From Rhodococcoides trifolii (GTDB lineage: Bacteria; Actinomycetota; Actinomycetes; Mycobacteriales; Mycobacteriaceae): a stretch of DNA of 64,000 bases. The notes beneath the pieces are model-generated. The model had not been told where the DNA came from and did not search any database. It was given only the letters and a program-made list of their open reading frames with translations. The stretch's first letter is position 1. The number at the start of each line of letters is the position of its first letter. The position numbers and the translations under genes are program-made. The stretch is from positions 1 to 64,000 of the forward strand of contig NZ_BMCU01000007.1 in NCBI RefSeq assembly GCF_014635345.1, read 5' to 3'. Of the stretch, positions 1 to 8,545 are shown piece by piece.

Positions 1-144
1 AAGGTGGGGTGCCCGGAAGAGGCGGCGTGGCGGGTGGGGTTCATCGACGACGAGGCGTTGCGCGCAGCCGGAGAGCGGCTCGTGAAGTCCGGTTACGGGT
101 CGTATCTGCTGGGTCTGCTCGACGGCGGCATGCGGGCGTTCTGA
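1..144 (+). CDS. rmlA: Glucose-1-phosphate thymidylyltransferase, C-terminal fragment
   Basis: Only the last 47 codons are inside the window; the gene begins upstream. The reading frame from base 1 gives a peptide starting [11 protein letters not shown] and continuing through GFIDDEAL and [11 protein letters not shown] to a TGA at 142-144. This matches the conserved C-terminal end of RmlA, which couples glucose-1-phosphate to dTTP in the first step of dTDP-L-rhamnose synthesis in the cytoplasm. A nucleotide-sugar gene at the edge of a polysaccharide locus fits the neighbours. The motif match is strong, but the fragment is too short to judge whether the whole enzyme is intact. Confidence 0.85.
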   Translation, partial: KVGCPEEAAWRVGFIDDEALRAAGERLVKSGYGSYLLGLLDGGMRAF

Positions 145-690
145 CCGGTCGTACCGTTCCGTGATTCAACCGAGACCGAATCGTTACAACTTTGTCGGCC
201 AGTCGTGTTCCAAGTCACCGCACCGTTTCAGCCCGCGTTACCGAATGATGCGACGGTCGATAACGGACGGGTAACCCGCACGGCTCTCGCAGACGCACTG
301 CCGGATCGGTCGTCTCGGTTCGCTTAGTTCGGCAAACAAGACTGCTGCCCACGGTTCGGCCGAGATCTTCGCTTCCGGACGCTCGGTTCGAGTACGTGTG
401 ACGACACGCGAACAGGTATTTCCCCGAGTCCGGTACATCGGTACGCCCGGCGGCACCGAGAAGAACCGACCGGTTGAACCATTGAATTCTTTCAAAACAT
501 TGGTATCAAACCGCCAGTTCGGTAAGTGATTCGCAAGGCAAAGTTTCGGTTGGACTTTGGACGTCGATGTGTAATGTCGGCTCGGCAGTCGGGGTCGATC
601 AAAACCAACCGCAATCGGTGCACTACACCGCAACCCGAGAACTGGTCGCCGTTTGACGGCTGTCTCTCACGCTCGAATTTAAGGACCGTC
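145..690. other. Long intergenic region before the first secreted hydrolase
   Basis: About 546 bases without a convincing gene. Open frames here have no ribosome binding site and no recognisable family. The region is more AT-rich than the flanking genes, especially around 470-560. It probably carries the promoter and a long leader for the hydrolase starting at 691. A weak promoter-like pair lies at 482-509. No stable terminator was recognised behind rmlA. Confidence 0.5.
482..509 (+). promoter_or_regulatory. Weak sigma70-like promoter candidate
   Basis: TTGAAT at 482-487 and TATCAA at 504-509 are separated by 16 bases in an AT-rich patch. This would give a leader of roughly 175 bases before the ATG at 691. 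Both hexamers deviate from consensus, so this is only a candidate. Confidence 0.25.
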
Positions 691-1779
691 ATGCGCATTC
701 CTGGAACGACTGGAAGAACCGGCCGGCGAGTGACCGCATTTGCCGCAGCCATCGGTATGGCTGCCGCACTCACGATCGCCGCCGCGCCGACCGCATCAGC
801 TGCAGGGGGCATCAACGCGAGATCGCTTGGTGTCACGGCAGTTACGTTGACCACCAACCCGACGTCGCAATCGATGGCACGCGATTTCGCGCAGATCAAG
901 GCGAGCGGAATACCGAGTGTCAGGCTGCCGATCCAATGGCCCGACATCGAACGGACGCAAGGTAATTTCGACTGGACCATACCCGATCAATTGGTCCAAG
1001 GCGCGTACTACTCCGGCCTGAAGATTCTGGGCGTTGCAACCTACACGCCGTCGTGGGCCGCCATTCCTGCGGGCCGCTCCTACATTCACCCCGCCCCCAA
1101 CGATCCGGCGCAATACGCGAACTTCGTCAAACAAGCAGCGCAACGCTACAAAGGGATCGTCGACAACTGGGAAATTTGGAACGAGCCGAACATCCAGGGC
1201 AGTTTCGCCCCGAAGCCCGACGTGGCCCGCTACACCCAGATGCTGAAACTGTCGTACCAAGCCGTCAAGTCGGTGAACCCGGTTGCCACGGTGATCAGCG
1301 CCGGCGCGGCACCCACACTCGATTCGGGCGTCGAGATCAGCCCCGGAACGTTCATGAAGGGCATCTACGCCAACGGCGGCAAGGGCTTCTTCGATGCGGT
1401 GGGTCTGCATCCGTACAGCACGCCCGACAACCTCAGTACCGCGTCGTACCCATGGTCGTCCAAGACGCACATCCAGAACGTGCAGGCGAGCATGAACCAG
1501 AACGGTGACGGCGGAAAGCTGTTCTGGACCACCGAGTACGGTGCTCCGACGGCGCCGGGTCAGCAATACGGTGTCACCGAGGCGCAGCAGGCATCGCTCC
1601 TGGCCGACGGCGTCAAGTACCTACGCTCGTTGCCGAACTGCGGTCCGATCTTCATCTTCGACTTCCGGGACACCAACACCGGCAGCACCAACGTCGAGCA
1701 GAACTTCGGATTGCTCCGCACCAACTATTCGCCGAAACCGGCGATGACGACGATGCGGAACATGATCAACCAGCAGTAG
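691..1779 (+). CDS. Secreted GH39/GH5-like glycoside hydrolase (PslG-like), copy 1
   Basis: A predicted exported hydrolase of 362 residues that probably trims or releases surface polysaccharide. The N-terminus is a signal peptide: a basic start, a hydrophobic AAAIGMAAALTIAAA core and a likely cleavage near ASA. Two glutamates in clan GH-A context are visible: WNEPN, the probable acid/base, and TEYGAP, the probable nucleophile. FDW, HPYS and FIFDFRD motifs also fit a TIM barrel. The open frame extends upstream to 526, but ATG 691 is preferred because AAGGACC precedes it and the signal peptide follows directly. A strong hairpin terminator lies 12 bases downstream. A clear paralogue lies at 14880-15956. 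The exact GH family (39, 5 or related) is not certain. Confidence 0.8.
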   Translation: MRIPGTTGRTGRRVTAFAAAIGMAAALTIAAAPTASAAGGINARSLGVTAVTLTTNPTSQSMARDFAQIKASGIPSVRLPIQWPDIERTQGNFDWTIPDQLVQGAYYSGLKILGVATYTPSWAAIPAGRSYIHPAPNDPAQYANFVKQAAQRYKGIVDNWEIWNEPNIQGSFAPKPDVARYTQMLKLSYQAVKSVNPVATVISAGAAPTLDSGVEISPGTFMKGIYANGGKGFFDAVGLHPYSTPDNLSTASYPWSSKTHIQNVQASMNQNGDGGKLFWTTEYGAPTAPGQQYGVTEAQQASLLADGVKYLRSLPNCGPIFIFDFRDTNTGSTNVEQNFGLLRTNYSPKPAMTTMRNMINQQ

Positions 1780-1791
1780 TCGTCTCACGCA

Positions 1792-1824
1792 ACGGCCCGC
1801 ACCCGGCTCCCGGGTGTGGGCCGT
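1792..1824 (+). terminator. Strong hairpin terminator
   Basis: ACGGCCCGCACCCGG at 1792-1806 pairs with CCGGGTGTGGGCCGT at 1810-1824 around a three-base loop, with one G/T position in a 15-bp stem. It starts 12 bases after the hydrolase stop. There is no U-run, as is common for actinobacterial terminators. Confidence 0.75.
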
Positions 1825-1847
1825 CGTCGTCGAACGAGATCGCGTCA

Positions 1848-1879
1848 CCGGGACGTAAATTCGCCGGGACGTAAAGTCG
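1848..1879 (+). repeat. 16-bp tandem repeat directly before a start codon
   Basis: Two adjacent copies of CCGGGACGTAAAKTCG at 1848-1863 and 1864-1879 differ at one base. The second copy ends four bases before the GTG at 1884, so it occupies the ribosome-binding region. It may be a recent duplication or a regulator site. Confidence 0.7.
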
Positions 1880-1883
1880 ACGC

Positions 1884-3125
1884 GTGAGCAAGCGCAAATG
1901 GGTATCGGGAATCGACATGTCCATCGCGAACGCGCGGTACATGGGTGTCGTCGGCCCGGTGGAACCCTGGAACGAGGACGACCTGGTGCGAGCAGTACGA
2001 CGGCTCGCCGCGCGAGGAACGCAGACACGGATCGCTCTGCACCCCACGACGGCCTCGCATCGCTGGAGCGTCGAGCCCCTGTTCGACGACGACGTCGTCG
2101 CACCGTCGAAGGAATTGGGCCCCGGCGGATTCGCCTCCGCACTCGAAGAGCTGCGCCGAGCAGACGACACCCGGCCCCCGTTCCGGATGGCACAGGTCGG
2201 CCGGTACATCGTCGCCGACATCGACCACGGGCTCGGCGACGGCAAGCTGTACATCGACATCATTCATGCGTTGCACGAAGACGCCGAGTCCGGCTGGGCC
2301 CGCGTACCCGAGACGCGGTGGGCAATCCCGAAAGCCGTGATCGACACCTTCGTGAAGCATCCGACTCGACTGCGAGATGCCGTTCGCGCACGGGCGGCGC
2401 TGAAGTCGCTCGCAGACGGGGGAGCGCGGGCCGAGTCGACGGAGACCACGCCGTGGACACCGTCGGTGTCGCTGGCCGTCGCACTCGCGACCAAGAGCAG
2501 CGAGTCCGAGCTGACCGCTTGGCGCAAGGAGCATGCCCCTCGTACCAGCGGAGCCACGATGTCCGCCTATCTGATCCGGCGGGCGTTCGACGAAGTCGGT
2601 CTCACGGTCGACCCGAACGTTCTGCTCGCGGTGAACTGCCGTCGCTACCTGTCGCCGGAGGCGACGGTGAACGGCAACTTCATCACCGGGATGAGTGTCC
2701 CGATGCCCGCGTCTCGCGGCGTCGAAGAAATTTCGGGCGTGCTCTCGCAGGTGTACAAATCCGGGTACCCGTTGATCTGGATGACGCTGGCTGCCGCGCT
2801 GGCGAGGCTGCACAAGTCGGGAGAGCCCACGGTTGCGACCGAGGCGCCAGTGAGCCCGGTGATGAAACTGATGTACTCGGACCTCGGGCGGCCGCCGAAG
2901 TTCTCGAACGCGAAGTGGATCGTCGGCGCCGAAGGCTCGGAGGCCATGTTCACCGGTCTGCTCGACCCGGCCGGCCCCGACGCGGTCACCGTCATGAGCG
3001 GGTCGGTGCGCGGCGAACGAACGTACTCGGTGTCGTTCCACGACAACGTGTTTCCCCGTGACCTGGTGGAGAAAGCGCTGCAACTGGTCACCGAGAAGCC
3101 GCTGTCCTTGCTACAGAGGTCGTGA
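1884..3125 (+). CDS. Condensation-domain-like acyltransferase
   Basis: A 413-residue soluble protein with no signal peptide or membrane segment. Its best motif is DHGLGDG near residue 115, which matches the HxxxDG catalytic signature of the condensation/Pap/wax-ester-synthase acyltransferase superfamily. The length fits one two-lobed domain. A CPSA-like stretch (MSAYLIRRAF) and a late GSVRG segment are compatible with the second lobe. It starts at GTG 1884 just after a tandem repeat. Lying inside a polysaccharide locus, it may acylate a sugar or lipid-linked intermediate, but substrate and acyl donor are not visible. It is transcribed toward the chain-length gene on the other strand, with 51 bases between the stops. 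Confidence 0.55.
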   Translation: MSKRKWVSGIDMSIANARYMGVVGPVEPWNEDDLVRAVRRLAARGTQTRIALHPTTASHRWSVEPLFDDDVVAPSKELGPGGFASALEELRRADDTRPPFRMAQVGRYIVADIDHGLGDGKLYIDIIHALHEDAESGWARVPETRWAIPKAVIDTFVKHPTRLRDAVRARAALKSLADGGARAESTETTPWTPSVSLAVALATKSSESELTAWRKEHAPRTSGATMSAYLIRRAFDEVGLTVDPNVLLAVNCRRYLSPEATVNGNFITGMSVPMPASRGVEEISGVLSQVYKSGYPLIWMTLAAALARLHKSGEPTVATEAPVSPVMKLMYSDLGRPPKFSNAKWIVGAEGSEAMFTGLLDPAGPDAVTVMSGSVRGERTYSVSFHDNVFPRDLVEKALQLVTEKPLSLLQRS

Positions 3126-3133
3126 GCGGAAAA

Positions 3134-3178
3134 GTACCGCCCGAGGTACGAAAACGCGCACAGGCGACGAAGTCGCCT
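3134..3178. terminator. Two small hairpins between convergent genes
   Basis: GTACC (3134-3138) and GGTAC (3145-3149) form a short hairpin. AGGCGAC (3162-3168) and GTCGCCT (3172-3178) form a second one with a GAA loop. The second overlaps the stop codon of the minus-strand gene. Either could act as a terminator for the converging transcripts. Confidence 0.45.
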
Positions 3179-4553
3179 ATTGGTCCAGCACCACGGCGTA
3201 GAGCGGCGCGCCGGACGCCTTGAGGTCGTCGGCCACCAGCACGATCTCCGACCGCGACGCCTTCGTGGGGTCGACCACGAGCACCGTGGCGTCGCACCGT
3301 CCCGCGAGAACCGCACCGGCACTGGACAAGTTGGACGGCGGGGTATCGATGATCACGTAGTCGTGGCTGTCCAGCAGAGCGCGAATGGTGTCGGTCATGC
3401 GCTGCGACGGGAGCAGCGGCTCGATGTTCGCGCCCGAGCCCACGGTCAGCACACTGAGGTTCGCGGACCCGCTCTCCTGCGTGGCCTCGTCGGGCTTGAG
3501 TTCCTCGGACAGCACGTCGATCAGACCGGTGTGGTCGGGCAGATGCAGAATCGGGCCCAATTGCGCTGTGGTGTGGTCGGTTTCGACGATGACCGTGGAA
3601 CTGTCGGTCTCGGCGTACGCGATCGCGAGGTTGAGAGACGTTCGATGGGTCGAGTCGCCGACACCGGTGACCAGGATGACCTTCGGCTTGACCTCGCTGG
3701 CCTCGAGCCGCACACGCAACCGGCGGAACGACTCCTTGGCCACCAGAATTCGTTCGCTCGTGGTCTCGGTGTCGGAATCGACGAGGTCGCCGTCCGCCGA
3801 CCGCAGAGCGACGTCGTCCGTGGTGACGGCAGCCGGATCGGCGACGAGCGCAGCGTCGACGTCGGTCGATTCGTCGTCGCCCCGATTGGACACGGTTCCG
3901 AGGACGGGCAGGCCGGTCGCCTTGGCCAAGGCGGGGGCGGTGGCGAACGAGCGGGCGGCGCGGCGGCTGAGGAACAGCGCGAGTCCGATGCCGATCACGG
4001 TTCCGAGAACGGCACCGATGAGCGCGTTCGACGTCGAATTCGGGGACGACGGTGTCGCCGACGGTTCCGCGGCGTCGACGACGGACACGGTGGTTCGGGG
4101 CTGAGACTGTCCGACGGGAGTTTCGAGGGGAGTGATGTAGTCGATGAACTCGGTCGAGAGGGTGTTGGCGATTTCCGACGCGCGATTGGCCGACGAGTTC
4201 TGAACCGACACCTCGATCAGCACCGTCTTGGGGATGGTGATCGCTGTCGTCTCCGCCGCGATCTCGGACGCCGAGTTCGGCAGTGCGAGCGTGTCCACGA
4301 CGCGCTGCGCCAGCAGCTCACTGGACAGGATCTGGGCGTACGACACCGCACGCTGCTGCGAGAACTGGTCACCCTGGTAGGACTCGGACGACGTGGTTCC
4401 GCCGTTCGTACCGACGAACAGGCGTGCGGTCGAGGTGTACATCGTGGTCTGAAGCGACGAGAACGCGATGCCGCCCAGAGCGCCGAGGACGACGAAGAGC
4501 GCGACGATCCACCAACGAGCGCGTGATCTGCCGCTTGCTTTCGTACGTTTCAT
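3177..4553 (-). CDS. Chain-length regulator with degenerate kinase domain (Wzz/CpsD-like)
   Basis: A 458-residue membrane protein of the polysaccharide co-polymerase family. An N-terminal membrane segment (IVALFVVLGALGGIAF) is followed by an outside domain with the Wzz-type sequence YTSTARLFVG. A second membrane segment lies near residues 180-195, and a cytoplasmic CpsD-like domain follows. Where active BY-kinases have GEGKTT, this one reads VTGVGDSTHRTS, so the Walker A lysine is missing. There is no C-terminal tyrosine cluster. It is therefore unlikely to be an active kinase and may act as a structural or regulatory partner. ATG at 4553 is preferred. The next gene upstream on the same strand is a related protein with an intact Walker A. 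Confidence 0.75.
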   Translation of the reverse strand: MKRTKASGRSRARWWIVALFVVLGALGGIAFSSLQTTMYTSTARLFVGTNGGTTSSESYQGDQFSQQRAVSYAQILSSELLAQRVVDTLALPNSASEIAAETTAITIPKTVLIEVSVQNSSANRASEIANTLSTEFIDYITPLETPVGQSQPRTTVSVVDAAEPSATPSSPNSTSNALIGAVLGTVIGIGLALFLSRRAARSFATAPALAKATGLPVLGTVSNRGDDESTDVDAALVADPAAVTTDDVALRSADGDLVDSDTETTSERILVAKESFRRLRVRLEASEVKPKVILVTGVGDSTHRTSLNLAIAYAETDSSTVIVETDHTTAQLGPILHLPDHTGLIDVLSEELKPDEATQESGSANLSVLTVGSGANIEPLLPSQRMTDTIRALLDSHDYVIIDTPPSNLSSAGAVLAGRCDATVLVVDPTKASRSEIVLVADDLKASGAPLYAVVLDQ

Positions 4554-4570
4554 GTCCCTGGCTCTCTCGA

Positions 4571-4604
4571 TTGTCGGGCCTAGTCGGTTGTCGGGCCTAG
4601 TCGA
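4571..4604 (-). repeat. 17-bp tandem duplication in a leader
   Basis: TTGTCGGGCCTAGTCGG at 4571-4587 is repeated at 4588-4604 with only the last base changed. It fills much of the 81-base gap between the two co-polymerase genes and ends 18 bases before the downstream ATG. Effects on translation coupling are possible but unproven. Confidence 0.7.
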
Positions 4605-4634
4605 TTCGTTGGTGCTCGGGTGGCGGATCGCTCG

Positions 4635-5969
4635 CTACCGCGCGAACAGGCCGGTTCTGCCTCGCTTGTGTGTAGCCGATCGGTGGTCGGACGGGGTGCG
4701 GCCCGTCCTGGTCGCGTTGAACACGACCCCGGCAATCTCGTGTCCGGTCTGTCGAAACTCTTCTGCCATTTCCCCGACGGCGTCGAAGGTCGAGCGCCCT
4801 GCGGCCACCACCAACACCACGGTGTCGGCCGACTTCGAAACCCGCAGTGCATCGCTGTGTGTGCTTGCAGCTGTGTCGATGATAATCCAGTCGTGGTCCG
4901 CACCGAACTCGTGAATCAGCGAGGTGACCACGGGGGAGTCGACGAAACGGCCCGGGTCGTCGCCGACGACCCCGATCGGGACCGGAGTGAGCAACCCCTT
5001 GGCGTTGACGTGGGCGTCGGTCGATACGCCCTCTTCTTCGACGAGGGCGGAGACCGTGATGGGTGCCTCCGAGATCCTGGTCGCGAAATCGGACGTCCGG
5101 GCGTCGAGATCGATCACGGCAACACGCTTGCCCTCGTCGCACAGGACTTCGGCCAGTCCGAGCGCGACGCTGGTCTTGCCGTCTCCGCGCTGGGACGACG
5201 CGATGAGGACCGTGCGGGCCAGCTTGTTCGGGGCCAGGGGCGTTGCTTCGAGAGCAGTGCGCAACTCACGCATGGGTTCCGCCGGATCGGTCTGGTCGTC
5301 GGCGCCGAGGGTGGTGAGAACCGGAACTCCGGAGGCGTCCTCGGCCTCACGAGCCGTGCGCACACTGCGGTCACGCAGGGCGAGCAGCACCGCGAACGCG
5401 GCACCGGCGGCGAGGCCCACTCCGGTCGCGGCGCCGAGGATGAGGATCGGGGACAGGCCGGCCGGAGTCGACGAGTAGCTGGGCGGCTCCACGACATCGA
5501 GCTGCGCCCGCGGAGTGAGTGATCCGACGACGGTCTCGAGCGAGATCACTTCCTGCTGGATGTCGGTGATGTAGGCCTGGTTGATCTGTTGCGCCAACTC
5601 GGGCGTGCTCCATGTCACGGTCAGCGAGATCAGCACGGTGTCCGGAACCGGCGCGGCCACGATGGACGCGATCAACGTCGCTGGGTCGGTGTCGAGCCCG
5701 AGATCGTCGATGACCTTCAGTGCCAGATCCTGGCTGGCCACCAACGCCACATATGAGGGCGCACGCTCGCGGGCGTAGGCGTCGCCGCGGTAGAAGGTGT
5801 CGGCGTCGTCGCGCGGGGTGGTGACGAACACCGCCGACGTCGACGAATAGGTCTTGCCCTGCATCAGCAGCGCTGCGGATACCAGGCCGAGGACGATCAG
5901 GGCGACGACCGCCACCGACCGCCACCGATCGCGGAGGATGAACAGGTAGTGCCGGACGACTTCGTTCAC
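4635..5969 (-). CDS. Wzz/Wzc-like polysaccharide co-polymerase with ATPase domain
   Basis: A 444-residue protein with an N-terminal cytoplasmic start, a membrane segment around residues 16-35, a Wzz-type periplasmic domain, a second membrane segment (PILILGAATGVGLAAG), and a C-terminal CpsD/Wzc-type ATPase domain. The Walker A is intact: SSQRGDGKTS. The A-prime aspartates are visible in VAVIDLDAR, and DWIIIDTA corresponds to Walker B. It has no C-terminal tyrosine cluster, unlike the BY-kinase at 19812-21287. It probably helps set glycan chain length and export. GTG at 5969 starts the frame, two bases after the stop of the SGNH-like gene, so the two are likely cotranscribed. Confidence 0.8.
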   Translation of the reverse strand: MNEVVRHYLFILRDRWRSVAVVALIVLGLVSAALLMQGKTYSSTSAVFVTTPRDDADTFYRGDAYARERAPSYVALVASQDLALKVIDDLGLDTDPATLIASIVAAPVPDTVLISLTVTWSTPELAQQINQAYITDIQQEVISLETVVGSLTPRAQLDVVEPPSYSSTPAGLSPILILGAATGVGLAAGAAFAVLLALRDRSVRTAREAEDASGVPVLTTLGADDQTDPAEPMRELRTALEATPLAPNKLARTVLIASSQRGDGKTSVALGLAEVLCDEGKRVAVIDLDARTSDFATRISEAPITVSALVEEEGVSTDAHVNAKGLLTPVPIGVVGDDPGRFVDSPVVTSLIHEFGADHDWIIIDTAASTHSDALRVSKSADTVVLVVAAGRSTFDAVGEMAEEFRQTGHEIAGVVFNATRTGRTPSDHRSATHKRGRTGLFAR

Positions 5970-5971
5970 GA

Positions 5972-6826
5972 TCAGTTGTCACTCTCGTCGTCGGCTGTGT
6001 CGGTCGTATCCGGCCGGGTTGCAGGCTGGGTCAGGGCGGACACCAGAGCGTCTGCGACCAGTGCATGGCCCTGTTCGTTCGGTACGAGCAGGTTGTCCGC
6101 GGCGCGCAGCTGCTCGATGTTCTGCCCACGCAGCCAGCCGAGCGCACCGGGGTCGACGAGCGTGACGCCTGCGAGGGCAGTCGAGCTGTCCAGGGCGTCC
6201 TGCATCAGGGTGTCGACGGGCACGGGCCGTCCGGCTGCGGTCGCCACATTCGGCTCGAGGTTGTCGATGGACCACGGGGCGATGACGACGAGGCGGGCCG
6301 TCGGCCACGCCCGCCGCGCGTGTTCCACGGTGGTCAGGAACGCCGCCGACAGCGCAGTCGACGACCGCGACAGATCGTTGCGTCCGGCGTCCAGGACGAC
6401 CACGTCCGCCCGGTAGAGAACCTGCGCTCGATCGATGCGCGAGTCGACGGTGGGGACGTCGATGGTCGGTCCGACCCCCTGGGTCGCGGTGGCGGGCTGC
6501 GTGATCGTTCCGGCGACGTAGGCCAGGTTGACGTCGGACTCGACGTTGCAGAGGTAACCGAGCCTCGTGGCGGCGAGGCATGCGTAGCTGCGATTGGGCA
6601 GCTGCGACGGGCCCGCGGTGTACGTGTCGCCGAAGAACAACATCGACTGCTGCGAACCGGCCGCGTCGGTCGGCGGCGCCGATGCCGGAGCGGGCGCCGC
6701 GTCGGATGATCCGCGAGAACCGAGGACGACGGTGACCGCGGCGAGAACGACGACGAGGGCGAACACCGCGAGTGCCACATCGCGTACGCGAATTCGGCGT
6801 AGGTGATCCGGGAAGGAGTGCGCCAT
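5972..6826 (-). CDS. Membrane-anchored SGNH-hydrolase-like protein with altered nucleophile
   Basis: A 284-residue protein with a single N-terminal membrane segment (ALAVFALVVVLAAV) and an outside SGNH-type domain. Block I reads FFGDTYTAG, so the usual catalytic serine of GDS is a threonine, encoded ACG. Block III is recognisable as GRNDLS. The final block reads NEQGH, keeping the histidine but with Glu where DxxH has Asp. It may be a weakened or inactive esterase, or one that uses threonine. ATG 6826 is chosen over an upstream in-frame start at 6889 because AGGAAGGA lies about eight bases before it. It leads the co-polymerase genes, suggesting a role in O-acetyl or glycan modification or binding. 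Confidence 0.65.
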   Translation of the reverse strand: MAHSFPDHLRRIRVRDVALAVFALVVVLAAVTVVLGSRGSSDAAPAPASAPPTDAAGSQQSMLFFGDTYTAGPSQLPNRSYACLAATRLGYLCNVESDVNLAYVAGTITQPATATQGVGPTIDVPTVDSRIDRAQVLYRADVVVLDAGRNDLSRSSTALSAAFLTTVEHARRAWPTARLVVIAPWSIDNLEPNVATAAGRPVPVDTLMQDALDSSTALAGVTLVDPGALGWLRGQNIEQLRAADNLLVPNEQGHALVADALVSALTQPATRPDTTDTADDESDN

Positions 6827-7156
6827 GAATATCGCCGTCCTTCCTCTCACCGGTCGTGTCCGATTGATACAGTTTCGCTCCACTGACAATCGGAACCATT
6901 TCGCCCGACGTTACCGAAGAACGCCCGCTGACCATATTTCTCGAGGGGCGCCGGCTCGCGAGGCGAAAACCCGTCGACCGCGCACGCGGTATCGTTTCGT
7001 CGGTAACGACAACGCGTCGATTCGCGGGCCGTGAGAAACTCCGGCCGGCGATCCGGCACTGCACCGGCAACGAAGCGAATCTGTAACGGTGACGTCCGCC
7101 AGGACGGTTTATCACGTGCGAGGCCGTCGCGGGCGAGGAACGAGGCAGTAAAAGAT
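6827..7156. other. Divergent intergenic region
   Basis: About 330 bases separate the minus-strand SGNH/co-polymerase unit from the plus-strand polymerase operon. It must hold both promoters. I see no clear -35/-10 pair and no stable hairpin. Short open frames in it lack ribosome binding sites and family similarity. An in-frame extension of the polymerase ORF to 7031 is possible but less likely. Confidence 0.45.
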
Positions 7157-8545
7157 ATGCAAGGCGCTGTGATCACAACACCCCCCACCGCGCCGAGGTC
7201 CGAGGCTCCGGTTCGGTCGTCGGCGCGAGAAGTCACACGTCCGAACCGTATTCGTCCTCGCACGAACCTCCGACGCGATGTCTATCCGCGAGTTCTGTAC
7301 TGCGGCATCCTTTTCCTCGTCGGTGCGACCTCCGGAATTCACGTCAAGGGTTACACCCTCACCGTGATGAGCGGTTTGATGCTGTTGATCGCGCCGGCTG
7401 CATTGCTGAAGAAGTGGACCGTCGGCCAACTTCTTCCGGTGGCACTGGCGTTCGTCGGCACCCTCGGCTGGATCGTCTCGTCCCAGATCAATGTGATTGC
7501 CATCACCGATCAGCGCATCATCTCGTGGCCGTCGTTCGCCCTGTACCTGATCGGCATCGTCGTTTTGGTGGGCCGCAACCTCGAGCAGTTGTTCGCGCTC
7601 GCGGTCGGCGTGGCCGTCGGATCGTGCTTCTACTACTTGACCAGTGGACTTCCCGCCCTCGGTGCACCGAGCTTCGAGAACTACTGGAAATATGCCTTCG
7701 CCCCGTGGATCACGCTCATCGTTCTCTACTCGCTCGCGGTCTTCGGTGTGGCGCTGCGCATCCAGGCGCTCGTGCTGATCCTGCTCGCCTTCACCTCCCT
7801 GGCCCTGAACTACCGCTCCCACGCTCTCGTGTGCATCGGTGCCGCGGCTGTCGTGCTCGTCACGCACTACACGCGTGATCGTCTCGCGCGGTGGATGCAG
7901 ATCGTGCTGGTCGGCATCACGGGTGCGGTGTTCGGCAGCATCGTGCCGATCATCGCGCGCACCGGCATCGCCGGGCAGGCACTGAAGGACAAGGTCGAAA
8001 CGCAGGACACCACCGGCGCTCCCGCCATCTTCGCCGGTCGCACCGAGTCGCCGCTCTCGATGTCTGCCATCTCCGAGAAGCCGTGGTTCGGATGGGGAAA
8101 CGCGAACTACCTGACCGACGAAGTCTTTGCCAAGGGCGAGAGTCTGGCCGTCAAGATCGGGTTCGATCCCACCTTGGACATCACCTCGTCGTGGCGCCTG
8201 GCGAACGGTGATACCTCCCTGCACTCCATCCTGTTGAACGGTTGGGCAGAGGGCGGCGTGTTCGTTGCGTTGTTGCCGATGGCACTGATCGGTATGGCGA
8301 TCGCCATCGTGTGGAATTCCTCGCGGTACGGCATCTGGAGTGCCTTGGCGCTGGTGGTTGCCACCCAGGCCCTGTGGGATCTCTTCTTCTCGCCGTTGTC
8401 GTACAACCTGTTGACCATTCTTGCCGTACTCGCGGCAATCTTCGCGGCTCGACATCTGCCGAAGTGGACCGGCTTCGGTGCCGACCCCGCTGCACCCGTC
8501 GACGCCGACGTCGACGGCCTCGTGACCGCGGCCGGTCGTCGATGA
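7157..8545 (+). CDS. Wzy-like polysaccharide polymerase / O-antigen ligase family protein
   Basis: A 462-residue integral membrane protein with about ten hydrophobic segments, for example VLYCGILFLVGATSG, LLPVALAFVGTLGWIVSS and FALYLIGIVVLVGR. A large polar loop near residues 270-350 contains GRTESPL and WFGWGNANY, which resembles the periplasmic loop of Wzy and WaaL proteins. It likely joins repeat units on the outer face of the membrane. ATG 7157 is chosen because the preceding residues are basic and non-conserved in appearance; a weak GAGG lies about 12 bases upstream. Its stop overlaps the next start as ATGA, which starts a tightly coupled four-gene operon. Confidence 0.7.
   Translation: MQGAVITTPPTAPRSEAPVRSSAREVTRPNRIRPRTNLRRDVYPRVLYCGILFLVGATSGIHVKGYTLTVMSGLMLLIAPAALLKKWTVGQLLPVALAFVGTLGWIVSSQINVIAITDQRIISWPSFALYLIGIVVLVGRNLEQLFALAVGVAVGSCFYYLTSGLPALGAPSFENYWKYAFAPWITLIVLYSLAVFGVALRIQALVLILLAFTSLALNYRSHALVCIGAAAVVLVTHYTRDRLARWMQIVLVGITGAVFGSIVPIIARTGIAGQALKDKVETQDTTGAPAIFAGRTESPLSMSAISEKPWFGWGNANYLTDEVFAKGESLAVKIGFDPTLDITSSWRLANGDTSLHSILLNGWAEGGVFVALLPMALIGMAIAIVWNSSRYGIWSALALVVATQALWDLFFSPLSYNLLTILAVLAAIFAARHLPKWTGFGADPAAPVDADVDGLVTAAGRR

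Noticed and set aside
3180..4526. Long plus-strand frame opposite the degenerate co-polymerase
   Set aside because: Shadow frame; the minus strand carries membrane segments and the Wzz/CpsD fold, and the plus product has neither.
7112..8455. Long minus-strand frame opposite the polymerase gene
   Set aside because: Rich in Arg, Gln and His with no domain; the plus frame encodes a multi-pass membrane protein coupled to the next gene.
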